Positions 46,585 through 58,319 of a stretch of 64,000 bases of DNA are shown here, piece by piece. The stretch is taken from NCBI RefSeq assembly GCF_008180865.1, contig NZ_VTEX01000001.1, forward strand, positions 581,261-645,260, in the 5' to 3' direction. Source of the stretch: Rossellomorea aquimaris (GTDB lineage Bacteria; Bacillota; Bacilli; Bacillales; Bacillaceae_B). A program made the translations under genes and the position numbers. The stretch's first letter is position 1, and each line of letters opens with the position of its first letter. A model generated the notes under the pieces. It ran no database searches. It was given only the letters and a program-made list of their open reading frames with translations, and was not told where the DNA came from.

Positions 46585-46743
46585 TCCAGCATAGAATCTG
46601 CCAGGGCTTTGTCAACCAGTTTATGCTGGATGGTGAGGGGAACTGTTCCGCTTGCAGCTAGCGTTCGACCGTGCCTCCTCAGCTTAGCCGAACGGGGTCC
46701 AGGCACGCCCGAAATCCGCCGGAGTCTGCGCAGATCCCCTCAC
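46585..46743. repeat. GC-rich inverted-repeat element A
   Basis: A hairpin TCCAGCATA/TATGCTGGA (46585-46593 with 46622-46630) is followed by a 111-base unit bounded by 13-base inverted ends, GTGAGGGGAACTG (46633-46645) and CAGATCCCCTCAC (46731-46743), with one mismatch. On the minus strand its interior shares the order GACTCC-GCGGA, GACCCC, CTGAGGAGGC with element B at 46917-47044, so the two look like diverged relatives in opposite orientation. Composition differs sharply from the AT-rich surroundings. Confidence 0.7.
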
Positions 46744-46916
46744 TATCTTTAACAGAATTTTCATGACAGAGCTTTAAGGTGTGCAAGAAAACAATGTAAC
46801 TAGAAAAAAATAATTATTCTTCCTTAAAAGGAAAATCAATCTCTACTTACCTTAAATGAGATTGTTTGCTAAAATTCTTGTTTTTATTGTTTTCCATTAA
46901 GGATACATGCTCAGAA

Positions 46917-47044
46917 AGTTGATTGGAGCGGAAGGATGCTCGACTCCTGCGGAAATAGCTGGACAGTTGAGACCCCGGAGGCGCAGCCGAGGAGGCTCAC
47001 CGCCAGCCCCGCGGAAAGCAAGCATCCTGGAGCGGAAATCAACT
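46917..47044. repeat. GC-rich inverted-repeat element B (common Bacillaceae intergenic repeat)
   Basis: A 128-base unit bounded by AGTTGATT (46917-46924) and AATCAACT (47037-47044). Inside are GGATGCT/AGCATCC arms (46934-46940 with 47021-47027) and two direct copies of GGAGCGGAA near the ends. The centre has GACTCCTGCGG, GAGACCCC and CCGAGGAGGCTCACCGCC. I recognise this pattern from intergenic regions of many Bacillaceae genomes, where it occurs in multiple copies; no function is known to me. No transposase is present. Confidence 0.75.
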
Positions 47045-47179
47045 ATTACTTTCTCCTCTACAATAGCAACAAACTATACGAAAAGAGCCTTTCGTTTTGA
47101 GAGAAAACATCGTTTAACGTTCAAAATACATATATGAATGTACATAATCTATTTTCTTAAAGATATCTTCCTTATTTTT

Positions 47180-47188
47180 TGATATGAT
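47180..47188 (+). promoter_or_regulatory. Possible extended -10 promoter for uppS
   Basis: TGATATGAT (47180-47188) is an extended -10 box about 40 bases before the uppS start. No good -35 lies at the right distance. Confidence 0.4.
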
Positions 47189-47229
47189 AGTAAAGGTAAA
47201 TATTTTTTGGATTGTTGGTGGAGGATTTT

Positions 47230-48021
47230 ATGCTAAACAAGCTTAAGCAATGGAAAAGACAGCAAACTTCCGAAGAAGTGGATGATCGATTTCAAGAATT
47301 AGTAAAACACCCGATTCCGGGTCATATAGCTATCATTATGGATGGTAATGGACGCTGGGCGAAAAAAAGAGCCTTACCTAGAGTCGCTGGACATCATGAA
47401 GGCATGAAATGTGTTAGAAGAATAACGAAATTGGCAAACGAATTAGGTGTAGAAGCATTAACTCTATATGCTTTTTCAACTGAAAATTGGAAACGCCCCA
47501 AAATGGAAGTTGAGTTTCTTATGAAGTTGCCAGAAGAATTTTTAGGAACCTTTCTCCCTGAATTAGTAGAAGAAAACGTTCAGGTAAAAATGATGGGTTC
47601 GCCTGATGCCTTGCCGAACCACACTAAGAAAGCTGTCACTAAGGCAATGGAGGCTACGGAGAATAATGACGGTATGATATTAAACTTTGCTTTAAATTAT
47701 GGCAGCCGTTCAGAAATCATTGATTCTATGAAGCATGTCTTAAAAGATGTTCAGAATGGAATACTAGATGAGAACCAATTGAATGAAGAAGTGTTTTCAA
47801 GTTACTTGATGACGAAAGATTTAAAAGATCCAGACCTGCTTATTCGAACGAGTGGAGAAATCCGCTTAAGTAACTTTATGCTTTGGCAATTAGCTTATAC
47901 AGAGTTCTTTTTTACAGACGTACTGTGGCCGGATTTTGGCAAGGAACATTTAATAGAAGCAATTGAAGCATATCAAGGTCGTTCAAGAAGATTTGGTGGG
48001 TTACAAAGCGAGGAATTATAA
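47230..48021 (+). CDS. uppS: Undecaprenyl diphosphate synthase
   Basis: UppS builds the C55 lipid carrier for cell-wall synthesis by adding eight isoprene units to farnesyl diphosphate. The 263 residues have the catalytic Asp38 in HIAIIMDGNGRWA, YAFSTENWKRP and the C-terminal block DLLIRTSGEIRLSNFMLWQL. GTGGAGG supports ATG 47230; an in-frame TTG at 47212 is upstream of that site. It overlaps cdsA by one base and heads uppS-cdsA-dxr-rasP. Confidence 0.98.
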   Translation: MLNKLKQWKRQQTSEEVDDRFQELVKHPIPGHIAIIMDGNGRWAKKRALPRVAGHHEGMKCVRRITKLANELGVEALTLYAFSTENWKRPKMEVEFLMKLPEEFLGTFLPELVEENVQVKMMGSPDALPNHTKKAVTKAMEATENNDGMILNFALNYGSRSEIIDSMKHVLKDVQNGILDENQLNEEVFSSYLMTKDLKDPDLLIRTSGEIRLSNFMLWQLAYTEFFFTDVLWPDFGKEHLIEAIEAYQGRSRRFGGLQSEEL

Positions 48022-48806
48022 TGAAACAAAGAATTATTACAGCAGTGATAGCTGCAGCGATATTTTTGCCAATCATCATTTTTGGTGAAACACCATTTAT
48101 TATTTTAATGTATCTTATTGCTTCCATCAGCTTATATGAAGCTTTAAAGATGAGAGGGCAATGGATTTTCACCATTCCCGGGTTATTATCTTTGGCACTG
48201 TTGTGGGTGTTTTTGATCCCAACCGATGCTATCGGGATATTATCAGACTTTGGCTATTCCAAGATCGAAATGGCTTTTCTTGCCGTGCTGCTTTTCTTAA
48301 CATATACAGTAGCAACTAAGAACCGTTATACATTCGATGATGTGTCTTTTGCTCTGTTAAGCATTTTATATGTAGGAATTGGTTTCTATTACTTTATGGA
48401 GATCCGACTAGATGAGGGAGTACAGTTTGTTTTCTATGCTTTATTTATCATTTGGGCGACAGACTCAGGAGCTTATTTCATCGGAAGAGCGATGGGGAAA
48501 AAGAAGCTATGGCCTCAAATCAGTCCGAATAAAACCATCGAAGGTTTTGTTGGCGGGATTATATGTGCCATTGTAGTTGGAGTTATCATGACATTTTTCA
48601 CTGATCTTGATATGTCCATTCCTAAACTTATTATTGTGACTGCAATTCTATCCGTCTTTGGACAGGTTGGAGACCTCGTCGAATCAGCTTTAAAAAGACA
48701 TTACAAAGTAAAAGATTCCGGGCATTTATTACCGGGACATGGTGGAATGCTGGATCGTTTTGATAGTTTATTATTTGTGTTTCCCCTTCTTCACTTTCTT
48801 TTATAA
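48021..48806 (+). CDS. cdsA: Phosphatidate cytidylyltransferase
   Basis: CdsA makes CDP-diacylglycerol, the precursor of all phospholipids. The 261 residues have about eight membrane helices and the C-terminal signature GDLVESALKRHYKVKDSG followed by LLPGHGGMLDRFDS. It shares one base with uppS and is followed by dxr after about 30 bases. It is slightly shorter than B. subtilis CdsA (269). Confidence 0.97.
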   Translation: MKQRIITAVIAAAIFLPIIIFGETPFIILMYLIASISLYEALKMRGQWIFTIPGLLSLALLWVFLIPTDAIGILSDFGYSKIEMAFLAVLLFLTYTVATKNRYTFDDVSFALLSILYVGIGFYYFMEIRLDEGVQFVFYALFIIWATDSGAYFIGRAMGKKKLWPQISPNKTIEGFVGGIICAIVVGVIMTFFTDLDMSIPKLIIVTAILSVFGQVGDLVESALKRHYKVKDSGHLLPGHGGMLDRFDSLLFVFPLLHFLL

Positions 48807-48840
48807 AGGTAGAAGGCTTTTTGCGGGAGGAGTGTAGTTG

Positions 48841-49983
48841 TTGAAAAAGATTAGCTTAATGGGAGCTACCGGTTCTATAGGGACACAAACCCTTGATGTA
48901 ATCCGTGAGCATCCTGAAGAATTCAAACTGACGGCAATGTCTGTTGGCAGAAATATAGAAGAAGCTAGAAAAATGATTCTGGAATTCAGTCCTCAATTGA
49001 TATCTGTTCAACGAAAAGAGGATGCTGAATCTCTAATGATAGAAATGTCATCTTCCGTAAAGGTTCTTTACGGGGAAGAAGGCTTGGTGGAGGTGGCTTG
49101 CCATCAGGATGCGGATGTACTTGTTAATGCAGTGCTGGGCAGTGTTGGACTTTACCCCACATTACAAGCCATCGAGGCAGGGAAAATGATTGCGATTGCC
49201 AATAAAGAAACGCTTGTAACGGCTGGACACCTGGTGATGGAGGCTGCCCGGAAAAAGAATACTCCTTTACTGCCGGTTGATAGTGAGCATTCTGCCATAT
49301 TCCAAGCGCTGCAGGGAGAACAAGAAAAGAATATTGAAAAGCTGATCATTACCGCATCCGGAGGCAGTTTCAGGGATCGGACGAGAGAAGAATTAGTGGG
49401 TGTCACAGTAACAGAAGCCTTGAATCACCCGAACTGGTCAATGGGTGCAAAGATTACCATAGACTCTGCTTCAATGATGAACAAAGGGTTAGAGGTAATC
49501 GAAGCACATTGGCTATTTGATATTCCTTATGATCAAATTGAGGTGGTGCAGCATAGAGAGAGCATTATCCACTCCATGATCCAGTTCCACGATTCATCTG
49601 TGATGGCTCAGTTAGGAACTCCTGATATGCGTGTTCCGATTCAATATGCTTTAACCTATCCGGACAGGCTCATTAGACCCGGTAAAAGATTGAACTTAGT
49701 CGAAATTGGTAAGCTTCACTTTGAAGAGATGGATTTAAATCGTTTCCGCTGTCTTGCTTTTGCCTATGAAGCAGGACGGATAGGCGGAAGTATGACGACG
49801 GTACTAAATGCTGCAAATGAAGCGGCAGTTTCCATGTTCCTGGAAAATAAAATATCTTTCCTGGACATTGAAGCATATATCGAGAAGGCTATGTCTACTC
49901 ATCAAGTGATACATAGACCAGATCTTGAAACCATACATGAGATAGATCAACAGACTCGACAACTCGTTTCAAGCTGGTTGTAG
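48841..49983 (+). CDS. dxr: 1-deoxy-D-xylulose 5-phosphate reductoisomerase
   Basis: Dxr carries out the committed step of the MEP isoprenoid pathway with NADPH. The 380 residues begin [20 protein letters not shown], the NADPH-binding loop, with [22 protein letters not shown] and TASGGSFRD marking the active site. Two adjacent TTG codons (48838, 48841) could start it; 48841 gives the family-like N-terminus and GGGAGG lies 10 bases before it. Its isoprenoid product feeds UppS, encoded two genes upstream. Confidence 0.97.
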   Translation: MKKISLMGATGSIGTQTLDVIREHPEEFKLTAMSVGRNIEEARKMILEFSPQLISVQRKEDAESLMIEMSSSVKVLYGEEGLVEVACHQDADVLVNAVLGSVGLYPTLQAIEAGKMIAIANKETLVTAGHLVMEAARKKNTPLLPVDSEHSAIFQALQGEQEKNIEKLIITASGGSFRDRTREELVGVTVTEALNHPNWSMGAKITIDSASMMNKGLEVIEAHWLFDIPYDQIEVVQHRESIIHSMIQFHDSSVMAQLGTPDMRVPIQYALTYPDRLIRPGKRLNLVEIGKLHFEEMDLNRFRCLAFAYEAGRIGGSMTTVLNAANEAAVSMFLENKISFLDIEAYIEKAMSTHQVIHRPDLETIHEIDQQTRQLVSSWL

Positions 49984-50100
49984 AGTACTTGGGCATGTTT
50001 CCATGTTCTGTAACGTAGTATGATAGTGGACATGTTTCTTACCGATACATCAAACATTTAGATCTGTTTCCAACAGGTTATAAAAAAGGTGGTTTTTTAT

Positions 50101-51357
50101 TTGCAAACGGTGATTGCCTTTGTTGTTATTTTCGGAGCTTTAGTATTTTTTCATGAGCTTGGACATTTAATATTCGCGAAGCGTGCAGGCATATTATGCC
50201 GTGAATTCGCAATCGGGTTTGGTCCTAAAGTATTTTCATACAAAAAGGATGAAACAACCTATACGATTCGATTATTGCCTCTTGGGGGCTTTGTCCGAAT
50301 GGCCGGGGAAGACCCGGAAATGGTAGAGCTTAAGGCCGGTCATCGGGTTGGTCTTGTACTCGATCAGGATGAAAAAATAAAAAAAATCGTCTTAAATAAC
50401 AAAGATCGCTATCCGAACATTCGTATCATTGAGGTAGAAGAAGCGGATTTAGAGCACAAACTGCATATTCGCGGATACGAAGAAGACGAGGAGGAACTGA
50501 AAACCTTTTTGATCTCCAGGGACGCCGTATTCATTGAAGATGGTGTCGAGACACAAATCGCTCCATGGGATCGACAATTTGCTTCTAAGTCACTACCCCA
50601 ACGGGCGATGGCCATTTTTGCTGGACCGCTATTCAACTTTATTTTAGCCTTCTTCATTTTCATCCTTGTAGGCTTATTGCAAGGGGTTCCAACGAATGAT
50701 CCTGTTCTTGGTGAACTCACAGAAGAAGGGGCAGCAAAAGAAGCCGGCCTTCAGAAAAATGACGTGATTTTAAGTATAGACGGTAAAGAGATTTCAACAT
50801 GGGATGATATTGTTACCATCATACAGAAGCACCCAGGCGATGAGCTGCGGTTTAATGTTGATCGTAACGGCTCAAACACAGAGATTTCAGTCACCCCAAA
50901 ACCTCAAGAAATAGAAGGGGAAGAAATAGGGATCATCGGTGTTCATAGTCCTGTTGAAAAGTCGCCTCTCAAAGTGGTGACCAATAGTGCACAGCAAACC
51001 TATGAATGGACCAAAATGATTTTTGTTCTATTAGGAAAGCTTGTGTCAGGTGAGTTCTCAATCGATGCATTATCAGGTCCGGTTGGAATCTATCAGTCAA
51101 CGGATGTTGTTGCTAAATCAGGTATATTCTACTTAATGAGATGGGCTGCCATCCTTAGTATCAACCTGGGAATCATGAACCTTCTGCCAATTCCTGCACT
51201 CGACGGGGGCAGACTCCTGTTCTTCGCAGTCGAAGCGGTAAGAGGGAAACCGGTGGATCGCCAGATGGAAGGAATGGTCCATTTTGTCGGATTTGCCCTT
51301 CTCATGGTTCTCATGCTCGTTGTTACATGGAACGATATTCAAAGATTTTTCTTATAA
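50101..51357 (+). CDS. rasP: Site-2 intramembrane zinc metalloprotease RasP (RseP)
   Basis: RasP cleaves anti-sigma factors such as RsiW and other short membrane stubs. The 418 residues have the zinc motif HELGH in the first membrane helix, a PDZ domain (about 195-270; AAKEAGLQKNDVILSIDGKE) and the third zinc ligand in NLLPIPALDGGR. Four membrane helices are predicted. TTG 50101 follows AAAGGTGG at eight bases; an in-frame GTG at 50089 lies on that site. Confidence 0.96.
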   Translation: MQTVIAFVVIFGALVFFHELGHLIFAKRAGILCREFAIGFGPKVFSYKKDETTYTIRLLPLGGFVRMAGEDPEMVELKAGHRVGLVLDQDEKIKKIVLNNKDRYPNIRIIEVEEADLEHKLHIRGYEEDEEELKTFLISRDAVFIEDGVETQIAPWDRQFASKSLPQRAMAIFAGPLFNFILAFFIFILVGLLQGVPTNDPVLGELTEEGAAKEAGLQKNDVILSIDGKEISTWDDIVTIIQKHPGDELRFNVDRNGSNTEISVTPKPQEIEGEEIGIIGVHSPVEKSPLKVVTNSAQQTYEWTKMIFVLLGKLVSGEFSIDALSGPVGIYQSTDVVAKSGIFYLMRWAAILSINLGIMNLLPIPALDGGRLLFFAVEAVRGKPVDRQMEGMVHFVGFALLMVLMLVVTWNDIQRFFL

Positions 51358-51377
51358 AATATGATGCATGAATCATG

Positions 51378-51429
51378 AACAGGCAGTTTCTCCCTCCAGA
51401 ATCAAAAAATGAGGGTGTCACTGCCTGTT
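51378..51429 (+). terminator. Strong hairpin between rasP and proS without a T run
   Basis: AACAGGCAGT (51378-51387) pairs perfectly with ACTGCCTGTT (51420-51429), and inner CCCTC/GAGGG arms extend it. The sequence after it (GATTTAAG) lacks the usual T run, so it may act as a weak or factor-dependent terminator or as an RNA-stability element. Confidence 0.55.
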
Positions 51430-51504
51430 GATTTAAGATAAAATAGTGAGAAGGAAATTCCCACACTACATAAATAATATATATGGTAACTGAGGTGCTA
51501 ATAG

Positions 51505-53214
<1,710 letters not shown>

Positions 53215-53218
53215 AAAG

Positions 53219-53267
53219 AAAAGGGCTCGACTTTAAAGGAGGCAATCCTTAGCTGTCAGCCCTTTTT
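53219..53267 (+). terminator. Rho-independent terminator after proS
   Basis: AAAAGGGCT-GAC (53219 onward) pairs with GTC-AGCCCTTTT (to about 53265), with an inner AAGGA/TCCTT arm and a T run. Confidence 0.88.
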
Positions 53268-53307
53268 CTACTGTAAATAACACGATTAGAAATGGGGGAG
53301 AAGGATC

Positions 53308-56300
53308 ATGGAAGAAAAGCCCCTGGGCAAAAGAGAAAGGTTTCAACTGTTGCTAAAGCAATTAGGGTTAACAGAGGATGCCTTTGTGAAGTACTTTCAA
53401 TACGCTGAAATTGAAAAACTAGCGGTGTTTCGCAAGGAGAAGAAATGGCATTTTTACTTTACATTTGAAGAAATCATTCCGTGTAACGTGTGGAGTAAAT
53501 TTTCAATCGCACTGCAAACATCCTTTAAACATATTGCAAACGTCGGATTCACGATAAAAGTGGTGAATACCCAAATATCAGATCAGCACATTTTAGATTA
53601 TTGGCAGGACTGTGTGAGAGAAATTCAAGGTATTTCACCGCCGTTATTAAAATTATTAAATACTCAAAAGCCGAAAATCAACGGAAATAAGATTATTGTT
53701 CAGGCTTCCAATGATACAGAAGCAACACAGTTAAAAAGAAAATACGGTGAAATCATCACCGCTACTTTCGAGAACTTTGGCTTTCCTAAACTAGTATTGG
53801 ATGCAGAGGTAAGTCAAGTAGAGGAACAAAGCAATGAGTATGAGAAGTTTTTAGAAGAAAAGCTTAAAGAAGATCAAGAGAGAGCCAAACAAGCTCTCCT
53901 TGAAATGGAGAAGGCTGAAAAAGAGGAAGCAAGTGATGCACCCAGCGGTCCATTCATGCTTGGTCTTACGATTAAAGACGATGCTGACTTCCGAAAGATT
54001 GAAGAGATTTATGACGAAGAACGCCGGATCGCCATTGAAGGGTATGTTTTCGATTGCGAAACACGAGAATTGCGTAGCGGTCGCACTTTATTAACATTTA
54101 AAGTAACAGACTACTCAAGTTCGATCCTGGTCAAAATGTTCTCGAGGGACAAAGAGGACGCTGCTATTATGAATAATATGAAAAAGGGTATGTGGGTCCG
54201 CTGTCGTGGAAGTATCCAAAATGATACATTCGTACGTGACCTGGTGATGATCGCCAACGATGTGAATGAAATCAAACCTGTTCTCAGACTGGATACTGCT
54301 CCTGCTGATGAAAAAAGGGTGGAGCTTCACATGCATACTCCAATGAGTCAGATGGATGCCGTTTCTTCAGTGGCAAGTCTTGTTGCTCAAGCAAAAAAAT
54401 GGGGGCATAAAGCGGTTGCGATAACCGATCATGCCGTTGCACAGTCATTCCCTGAAGCATATAGCGCAAGTAAGAAAAATGATATTAAATTGCTGTATGG
54501 GGTAGAGGCGAATCTTGTAGATGATGGAGTACCGATTGCCTATAACGACCGGGATCTTCCATTAGAAGATAGTACCTTTATTGTCTTTGACGTTGAAACG
54601 ACGGGACTTTCGGCCGTTTACGATACCATCATTGAACTCGCAGCTGTTAAAATCAAAGATGGCGAGGTCATTGATAAATTTGAATCGTTTGCCAACCCCC
54701 ATCATCCGTTATCCGCTACAACCATTGAATTAACGGGGATCACTGATGATATGGTGCAAACGGCACCTGAAATAAACGATGTTCTTCACGACTATCATAA
54801 ATGGGCAGGAGAAGATATATTAGTTGCACATAATGCTTCCTTTGACATGGGTTTCTTGAATGCAGGGTATCAAAAAGCAGGACTGCCTAAAGCGACTAAC
54901 CCTGTCATCGATACGCTGGAGCTTGCCAGACTACTGTATCCTCAATTCAAAAATCATCGTTTAAATACGTTAGCCAAGAAATTTGATATTGAACTTACCC
55001 AGCATCACCGAGCAATCTATGATGCGGAAACAACTGGATACTTGTTATTGAAAATGCTGAAGGATGCCGTTGAGAAAGGGATCACCAACCATAATCAATT
55101 CAATGATTACATGGGGAAAGGTGATGCATACAAGCGATCAAGACCATATCACTGTACACTTATTGCCCAAACAGAAGAAGGCTTAAAGAACCTATATAAA
55201 CTAGTATCCATTTCTCACATGAATTATTTTTTCCGTGTTCCGCGAATTCCCCGCTCTCAGCTTCAAAAGTATCGAAAGGGAATTCTTGTAGGTTCAGGCT
55301 GTGACAAAGGCGAAGTGTTTGAAGGGATGATGCAAAAGGGGAAAGAAGAAGTTGAGGAAACTGCTCAATTCTATGATTACCTGGAAGTTCATCCTAAAGA
55401 AGTCTATCAACATTTAATCGAGTTGGATTTGGTACAAAGTCAGAAAAACCTTGAAGATATCATTAAGAACATTGTGGATCTTGGTAAGAAATTGGATAAG
55501 CCTGTAGTGGCTACGGGTAACGTTCATTACTTAAATGAAAACGACAAGATTTACCGAAAGATTCTCGTGGGCTCTCAAGGCGGGGCGAATCCGTTAAACC
55601 GACACGAACTTCCTGATGTTCATTTTAGAACAACGAATGAGATGGAGGATGCATTCTCTTTCTTAGGGAAAGAAACAGCGAAAGAAATTGTCGTGGACAA
55701 CTCCAACAAGATAGCCGATCTCGTAGACGTAATTAAACCAATCAGAGATGATCTTTATACGCCTAAAATTGAAGGCGCTGATGAAGAAATGCGTCGCATG
55801 AGTTATACGATGGCGAAAAGCATTTACGGAGAAGAGCTTCCTGAAATTGTAGAAGCAAGGCTCGAAAAAGAATTAAAGAGTATTATCGGGCATGGATTCG
55901 CAGTCATCTATTTAATCTCGCATAAGCTCGTGAAAAAGTCATTGGATGATGGATACCTGGTAGGGTCACGTGGATCAGTAGGTTCCTCTTTTGTTGCGAC
56001 AATGACAGAAATAACAGAAGTGAATCCTTTACCTCCCCACTATGTATGTCCATCTTGCAAGAAATCCGAGTTCTTTGATGATGGATCGGTAGGATCCGGG
56101 TTTGATTTGCCCAATAAAGATTGTCCTGATTGTGGAATTCCTTATAAGAAGGATGGTCATGATATTCCGTTTGAAACATTCCTTGGATTTAAAGGAGACA
56201 AAGTTCCTGATATCGATTTGAACTTCTCGGGTGAATATCAGCCTAATGCCCATAACTATACGAAGGTTCTGTTCGGTGAAGATAATGTCTATCGAGCAGG

Positions 56301-57627
56301 TACAATCGGTACTGTGGCGGAAAAAACCGCCTACGGGTATGTAAAGGGATACGCCAATGATCATCAGCTGCAAATCCGCGGAGCAGAAATCGATCGATTG
56401 GTAAGTGGGTGTACCGGAGTGAAAAGAACTACCGGTCAGCATCCTGGAGGAATCATCGTAGTACCTGATTATATGGATATCTACGATTTCTCACCAATTC
56501 AATTCCCTGCTGATGATTCTAGCTCGGAATGGAAAACAACACATTTTGATTTCCATTCCATTCATGATAATCTTTTGAAGCTTGATATTCTTGGTCATGA
56601 TGATCCAACCGTCATTCGTATGCTTCAGGATTTATCAGGTGTCGATCCGAAGACGATTCCGACAGATGACCCCGAAGTGATGAAAATTTTCAGTGGAACG
56701 GAATCCCTCGGAGTGACAGCGGAACAAATCATGTGTAAGACCGGGACGCTTGGAATCCCTGAATTCGGTACACGCTTTGTCCGTCAAATGCTTGAGGATA
56801 CAAAACCGACGACATTTTCTGAGCTTGTTCAAATATCAGGACTTTCACATGGTACTGATGTATGGCTCGGCAATGCACAAGAGCTTATTCATAATAATAT
56901 TTGTAATCTGAGCGAAGTAATTGGGTGTCGTGATGATATTATGGTTTATCTCATCTATCAGGGACTCGAGCCTTCACTTGCCTTTAAAATCATGGAATTT
57001 GTACGTAAAGGGAAGGGACTGCAGGATGAATGGGTAGAAGAGATGAAAAAGAATGGGGTACCGGACTGGTATATTGATTCTTGTCTGAAGATCAAATATA
57101 TGTTCCCGAAAGCCCATGCTGCTGCCTATGTATTAATGGCAGTTCGTATTGCTTACTTTAAAGTGCATCATGCTCTCTTGTACTATGCTGCTTACTTCAC
57201 CGTTCGTGCAGAAGATTTCGATATCGAAGCCATGGTGAGGGGGTCACAAGCAGTCAGGGCTAAGATAGAAGAAATCAACAGCAAAGGCCTGGATGCATCT
57301 CCGAAAGAAAAGAACACGTTAACAGTACTGGAGTTGGCCCTTGAAATGTGTGAACGGGGATACAAGTTCCAAAAGGTAGATCTGTATCGTTCACAAGCGG
57401 CTGAATTTGTGATAGATGGAGATTCATTGATCCCACCATTCAACTCGATACCCGGGCTTGGGACGAATGCGGCCATTAATATTGTGAATGCAAGACAGAA
57501 TGGGGAGTTTCTCTCTAAAGAAGATCTTCAACAAAGAGGTCGCGTTTCCAAGACAATCATCGAGTACCTGGACAATCACGGCTGCTTGGAAGCCTTGCCG
57601 GATAAGAACCAATTATCCCTATTCTAA
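53308..57627 (+). CDS. polC: DNA polymerase III alpha subunit, Gram-positive type (PolC)
   Basis: The replicative polymerase with built-in proofreading. The 1439 residues carry an N-terminal domain, an OB domain (about 235-325), a PHP domain ([13 protein letters not shown] near 340) split by a DEDDh exonuclease ([10 protein letters not shown] near 426; [11 protein letters not shown] near 511), a zinc finger (CPSC...CPDC near 913-953), polymerase palm with [10 protein letters not shown] near 968, and a C-terminal tau-binding end. Length agrees with B. subtilis PolC (1437). GGGGGAGAAGG precedes the ATG. Confidence 0.98.
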   Translation: MEEKPLGKRERFQLLLKQLGLTEDAFVKYFQYAEIEKLAVFRKEKKWHFYFTFEEIIPCNVWSKFSIALQTSFKHIANVGFTIKVVNTQISDQHILDYWQDCVREIQGISPPLLKLLNTQKPKINGNKIIVQASNDTEATQLKRKYGEIITATFENFGFPKLVLDAEVSQVEEQSNEYEKFLEEKLKEDQERAKQALLEMEKAEKEEASDAPSGPFMLGLTIKDDADFRKIEEIYDEERRIAIEGYVFDCETRELRSGRTLLTFKVTDYSSSILVKMFSRDKEDAAIMNNMKKGMWVRCRGSIQNDTFVRDLVMIANDVNEIKPVLRLDTAPADEKRVELHMHTPMSQMDAVSSVASLVAQAKKWGHKAVAITDHAVAQSFPEAYSASKKNDIKLLYGVEANLVDDGVPIAYNDRDLPLEDSTFIVFDVETTGLSAVYDTIIELAAVKIKDGEVIDKFESFANPHHPLSATTIELTGITDDMVQTAPEINDVLHDYHKWAGEDILVAHNASFDMGFLNAGYQKAGLPKATNPVIDTLELARLLYPQFKNHRLNTLAKKFDIELTQHHRAIYDAETTGYLLLKMLKDAVEKGITNHNQFNDYMGKGDAYKRSRPYHCTLIAQTEEGLKNLYKLVSISHMNYFFRVPRIPRSQLQKYRKGILVGSGCDKGEVFEGMMQKGKEEVEETAQFYDYLEVHPKEVYQHLIELDLVQSQKNLEDIIKNIVDLGKKLDKPVVATGNVHYLNENDKIYRKILVGSQGGANPLNRHELPDVHFRTTNEMEDAFSFLGKETAKEIVVDNSNKIADLVDVIKPIRDDLYTPKIEGADEEMRRMSYTMAKSIYGEELPEIVEARLEKELKSIIGHGFAVIYLISHKLVKKSLDDGYLVGSRGSVGSSFVATMTEITEVNPLPPHYVCPSCKKSEFFDDGSVGSGFDLPNKDCPDCGIPYKKDGHDIPFETFLGFKGDKVPDIDLNFSGEYQPNAHNYTKVLFGEDNVYRAGTIGTVAEKTAYGYVKGYANDHQLQIRGAEIDRLVSGCTGVKRTTGQHPGGIIVVPDYMDIYDFSPIQFPADDSSSEWKTTHFDFHSIHDNLLKLDILGHDDPTVIRMLQDLSGVDPKTIPTDDPEVMKIFSGTESLGVTAEQIMCKTGTLGIPEFGTRFVRQMLEDTKPTTFSELVQISGLSHGTDVWLGNAQELIHNNICNLSEVIGCRDDIMVYLIYQGLEPSLAFKIMEFVRKGKGLQDEWVEEMKKNGVPDWYIDSCLKIKYMFPKAHAAAYVLMAVRIAYFKVHHALLYYAAYFTVRAEDFDIEAMVRGSQAVRAKIEEINSKGLDASPKEKNTLTVLELALEMCERGYKFQKVDLYRSQAAEFVIDGDSLIPPFNSIPGLGTNAAINIVNARQNGEFLSKEDLQQRGRVSKTIIEYLDNHGCLEALPDKNQLSLF

Positions 57628-57647
57628 GCTGATACCATGGGAATTGT

Positions 57648-57676
57648 TTGCATAAAAATGTTGATTATGGTATATT
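57648..57676 (+). promoter_or_regulatory. SigA promoter of the rimP-nusA-infB operon
   Basis: TTGCAT (57648-57653) and TATATT (57671-57676) are exactly 17 bases apart, with TG at 57668-57669 forming an extended -10. Transcription would start near 57683, before the hairpin at 57712. Confidence 0.75.
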
Positions 57677-57711
57677 TTTATTGGAAATACTAAAGATAGC
57701 TCTAAAGGTAG

Positions 57712-57741
57712 AAGAGTGGGGTCGCACCCCACTCTTTCGTT
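57712..57741 (+). terminator. Leader terminator hairpin upstream of rimP (candidate NusA-dependent attenuator)
   Basis: AAGAGTGGGGT (57712-57722) pairs perfectly with ACCCCACTCTT (57726-57736) around a three-base loop. The downstream tract TCGTTATT is interrupted, typical of terminators that need NusA. It lies between the predicted promoter and rimP, not at the end of an operon. Confidence 0.75.
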
Positions 57742-57813
57742 ATTACATGGAGATTTTTTGAACTATCATTTCTAGTCTTGGTGCAAGATTTTCATATAGA
57801 CCAGGAGGTAAGT

Positions 57814-58284
57814 ATGAGCAAAATAACAACACTTGTAGAAGAACTTGTTACACCAATCTTAGACGACATGTCATTAGAACTCATTGACATGGAATATGTG
57901 AAAGAGGGATCGAATTGGTTTCTTCGCGTATTCATCGACAAAGATTCAGGTGTTGACATTGAAGAATGCGGAATAGTAAGTGAAAGACTTAGTGAGAAGT
58001 TAGATGAAATTGACCCAATTCCTCATAATTACTTTTTAGAAGTTTCTTCACCGGGAGCTGAACGTCCTTTAAAGAAAGAAAAGGACTTTGAGAAAGCCAT
58101 CGGCAAAAACGTATATGTGAAAACATATGAACCGTTGAACGGTGAAAAGGCCTTCGAAGGCACACTTCTTTCCTATACTTCAGACCAATTAGCATTAGAA
58201 GTAACCATTAAGACTCGAAAAAAGAAGGTTGAAATTCCAACAGATAAGATAGCGATCGCAAGATTGGCTGTTACATTTTCATAG
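57814..58284 (+). CDS. rimP: Ribosome maturation factor RimP
   Basis: RimP helps assemble the 30S subunit. The 156 residues equal B. subtilis YlxS and show [38 protein letters not shown] and the block [25 protein letters not shown] supports ATG 57814; an upstream in-frame ATG would add 12 unrelated residues. First gene of the rimP-nusA-rnpM-ylxQ-infB-ylxP-rbfA operon. Confidence 0.97.
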   Translation: MSKITTLVEELVTPILDDMSLELIDMEYVKEGSNWFLRVFIDKDSGVDIEECGIVSERLSEKLDEIDPIPHNYFLEVSSPGAERPLKKEKDFEKAIGKNVYVKTYEPLNGEKAFEGTLLSYTSDQLALEVTIKTRKKKVEIPTDKIAIARLAVTFS

Positions 58285-58319
58285 GAACTAACCGCACTAT
58301 AAAGGGGGATGAAACCACC

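Larger units (their letters stand above)
46418..47229. other. frr-uppS intergenic region with two GC-rich repeat elements
   Basis: About 800 bases without a supported gene. It holds the frr terminator, a GC-rich inverted-repeat element (46585-46743), an AT-rich spacer with the palindrome TTCCTTAAAAGGAA (46820-46833) and a CAATCTC/GAGATTG hairpin (46837-46864), a second GC-rich element (46917-47044) and the uppS promoter region. The two open frames that run through the GC-rich parts look like repeat sequence, not genes. Confidence 0.7.

Noticed and set aside
46543..46752. Open frame of 69 codons on the + strand after frr
   Set aside because: It runs through GC-rich inverted-repeat element A, has no ribosome binding site and no recognisable protein motif.
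46907..47137. Open frame of 76 codons before uppS
   Set aside because: It lies in GC-rich repeat element B. The predicted protein is Arg/Pro-rich low complexity from repeat DNA, with no ribosome binding site.
51358..51504. Possible T-box riboswitch before proS
   Set aside because: The leader is short and shows no T-box sequence or specifier-loop structure, only one hairpin.
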